Source: a bacterium
GTDB taxonomy: Bacteria > UBP15 > UBA6099 > DSWB01
Assembly: GCA_020061125.1 (NCBI GenBank)
Contig: JAGUYV010000339.1
Span: forward strand, 1 to 6,354
Length of the DNA: 6,354 nt
Direction of reading: 5' to 3'
The position numbers and the translations under genes are program-made. This document shows, in pieces, positions 4,894-6,354 of the stretch (the first letter of the stretch is position 1; each line of letters starts with the position of its first letter). The notes beneath the pieces are model-generated. The model saw only the letters and a list, made by a program, of their open reading frames with translations. It made no database searches and had not been told where the DNA came from.

Positions 4894-6159
4894 TCACGGT
4901 TGCGGGGCCACAAGGCGGCAGAAACCGCGGCCGCGCGCTTCGCCCTTTTTGCCGGGAATTGTGCCGCTGTACGAGCACGGGCCGAGATAGAAAGCGCCGC
5001 GGCCTCCGGCGATGCTCATTTCATGTTCCCGTCCGTCAAGCGTGAGTTCGCCATCGAACCCCGCGCCGCTCACGGCCCATTTGTCCGGATATTTTATTCC
5101 GGACAGTCCGCTGGTCCAGCTCCCGGTTTCCTCGAGTGAGAATTCCGGGGCAAGGCGCGGCTCCGCGAGCGGTTCCTGGACAACGGTATATTCGTTGACA
5201 ATAACGCCTTGGGGCGAATAGAAGCGGAAGGTTTGCAGGAACAGGCCGTTGTCGAAATTCATGCCGATGATGGTGTAGCGGCGGAAGCCCGCAGCGTCCA
5301 CCGCGCCCCAGAGATGAGTCATGATGGCGTGGCCGCGCAAGGATGCCGTGCCGCCGCCGGGGTCCGCAATCGCGCCATCCACGGTCACAACCGGAAACAC
5401 ATATCCGTCCAGAGAACCGCGCGAACCCACCTTGATGTACGGCTGGTAGAACTGGATCGGGTCGCGGAACCCGGCCAGGTTTAAATCGAGCGCCCGGCCG
5501 TGAATGTCCGCGGTCAGCTTCCAGAGGAGTTGTTTTTCGTCAACCCTGTTGAGGGTGAAGGGGCCGTAGTTTATGGCCAGGCTGTTCCGCAGCACGCGGG
5601 CCTCGTCGCCTATGACGAAGAATTCCGGGGATTGCCCGGACTGCAGAATCGCGATGCGCTCCTCGATGGCCTTGTTCCCTGGGTCGGCCTGCAGAAGCTG
5701 TTTCAGTTCTTCCTCGGCCGCCCTGCGCACATTCTCCGGGGCGAAGGAAACGAACCGGTACCCATCGGGTCCGTTCAGAGACGCGAATCCGTGGCGCAGC
5801 AGCATCATGACCGGCCCGGTCTTGGAGAACAGGACCGTGAAGTCCAGGGGGCGCCCTGCGCCGTCTTCAAGGAAGCCGGAGATCTGCCAGGTTTCGAACA
5901 TGTTTTCGAAGTGAGCGCCCTCGCGCTTGGCGAAAGTTTCGTCCGCGCCCAGGGTTGGGGCGGGCCATTTGATGTTTGGGAGCGCATGGGCCGCGGGGTC
6001 CGGAAGGGATGCGGCGGGCGCTGCGGGCGCGGGCTTGTTTTGCCCGGGCGCGGTGTCTTGCTGTTGCGCGCCGGTGACCTTGTTTCTGGCGTTAGCCGGG
6101 ATCGCGGGCAGAGCCAGGGCGCACGCGAACGCCAGAATGAGAATTCGGGGAGCTGTCAC
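4894..6159 (-). CDS. Secreted CrtC/AttH-like (lipocalin-like fold) protein
   Basis: Exported protein of 421 aa. Residues 1-24 form a Sec signal peptide (hydrophobic core LILAFACALALPAI, likely cleavage after Ala-Asn-Ala), followed by an Ala/Pro/Gln-rich linker to about residue 62. The mature part resembles the CrtC/AttH group: an early strand WQISGFLEDGAGRPLDFTVLF (about 91-111), a central TASLRGHAIMTHLWGAVD (271-288), and a C-terminal YSGTIPGKKGEARGRGFCRL matching the 'Y-G-v--G--gRGy-eL' ending of that family. Members are described as carotenoid hydratases or putative secreted hydrolases, but no carotenoid genes are nearby and I do not assign a reaction. A charged, probably helical segment (about 142-176) is inserted between strands. 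The mature protein has only two cysteines (395 and 414), which could form a disulfide. The GTG start is supported by AGGAGG 9 nt upstream and by a 4-nt overlap with the preceding regulator gene. Confidence 0.75.
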   Translation of the reverse strand: MTAPRILILAFACALALPAIPANARNKVTGAQQQDTAPGQNKPAPAAPAASLPDPAAHALPNIKWPAPTLGADETFAKREGAHFENMFETWQISGFLEDGAGRPLDFTVLFSKTGPVMMLLRHGFASLNGPDGYRFVSFAPENVRRAAEEELKQLLQADPGNKAIEERIAILQSGQSPEFFVIGDEARVLRNSLAINYGPFTLNRVDEKQLLWKLTADIHGRALDLNLAGFRDPIQFYQPYIKVGSRGSLDGYVFPVVTVDGAIADPGGGTASLRGHAIMTHLWGAVDAAGFRRYTIIGMNFDNGLFLQTFRFYSPQGVIVNEYTVVQEPLAEPRLAPEFSLEETGSWTSGLSGIKYPDKWAVSGAGFDGELTLDGREHEMSIAGGRGAFYLGPCSYSGTIPGKKGEARGRGFCRLVAPQP

Positions 6160-6354
6160 AGGCTGTCTCCTCCTTTGCCGGGCACGGCGATGTCGTGGAT
6201 TTTGATTTTTTTATAAAGGTGGCTGCGTTCGAGTCCCAGCAGCCGCGCGGTTTCGCTCATGTGGAAACCGGTTTCTGCGAGCCGGGCCTCGATGTAATGC
6301 TTCTCGAAAGCGGCCACGGCGTCCTTGAGAGGCGCGCCGTCCGCGGGCAGGAGC
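6156..6354 (-). CDS. C-terminal part of a sigma-54-dependent response regulator (NtrC type), 5' end outside the window
   Basis: Only the last 65 codons and the stop are in the window, reading leftwards from 6353. They encode a Fis-type helix-turn-helix: FEKHYIEARLAETGFHMSET followed by ARLLGLERSHLYKKIKIHDI, the classic C-terminal DNA-binding domain of NtrC/NtrX-class regulators. Those proteins carry an N-terminal receiver and a central AAA+ domain that activates RNA polymerase with sigma-54; both would lie to the right of this window and are inferred. A lone Fis-domain protein is the less likely alternative. The stop TGA (6158-6156) overlaps the GTG start of the secreted protein in the sequence GTGA, and that gene's Shine-Dalgarno lies inside the regulator's last codons, so translation is coupled. 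Its target and its partner kinase cannot be seen. Confidence 0.88.
   Translation of the reverse strand, partial: LLPADGAPLKDAVAAFEKHYIEARLAETGFHMSETARLLGLERSHLYKKIKIHDIAVPGKGGDSL
6169..6174 (-). promoter_or_regulatory. Ribosome binding site deciding the GTG start at 6159
   Basis: AGGAGG on the minus strand, 9 nt before GTG, sits inside the regulator coding sequence (codons for Gly-Gly). It fixes the start of the secreted protein at the GTG and shows that the overlap with the regulator stop is real. Confidence 0.75.

Noticed and set aside
5500-6216. 238-codon plus-strand frame opposite the secreted protein gene (and a 159-codon one at 4366-4845)
   Set aside because: They are antisense to genes with clear protein features (signal peptide, family motifs, membrane segments); their own translations show no domain and no good ribosome binding site.

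Overview
The window is high-GC bacterial DNA with two divisions. The left half (about 1-3466, + strand) is a flagellar filament locus: the 3' part of one flagellin gene, two complete flagellin paralogs in tandem, and a FlaG-family gene. It closes with a strong intrinsic terminator at 3502-3539. The right half (3625-6354, - strand) is a convergent, apparently co-transcribed set. In transcription order it holds the last 65 codons of a sigma-54-type response regulator (Fis-like DNA-binding domain), a secreted CrtC/AttH-like (lipocalin-like) protein, and a polytopic membrane protein with an acidic, proline-rich tail. Long GC-rich hairpins, strong Shine-Dalgarno sequences, bacterial flagellins, a Sec signal peptide and an NtrC-type regulator point to a flagellated, probably Gram-negative, high-GC bacterium (deltaproteobacterial or a similar deep lineage). 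I cannot fix the phylum from sequence reading alone.

The three flagellins share nearly all of the D0/D1 helical core and differ mainly in a short central segment, so the filament lacks large outer domains. Identity is so high in places (85 identical nucleotides between copies 2 and 3; 65 between copies 1 and 3) that recent duplication or gene conversion is likely. FlaG after the flagellins is the usual arrangement for a filament-length or assembly factor.

The most interesting structure is non-coding. Both complete flagellin genes are preceded by the same leader of about 75 nt, although the DNA further upstream is unrelated. Each leader has an AGGAGG motif, a perfect 8-bp GC hairpin, a second hairpin that presents ACATGGATG in its loop, and a second ACATGGA that runs into the true Shine-Dalgarno. 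Two GGA sites, one in a hairpin loop and one over the ribosome binding site, are the layout of CsrA-repressed flagellin mRNAs. I therefore propose post-transcriptional control by CsrA (possibly CsrA-FliW) or a similar RNA-binding protein.

On the minus strand, the regulator's stop codon overlaps the GTG start of the secreted protein, so these two genes are translationally coupled. The membrane protein follows after 63 nt and may also have its own promoter. The shared job of this set is unknown. Nothing in the window indicates a mobile element, CRISPR array, tRNA or rRNA.
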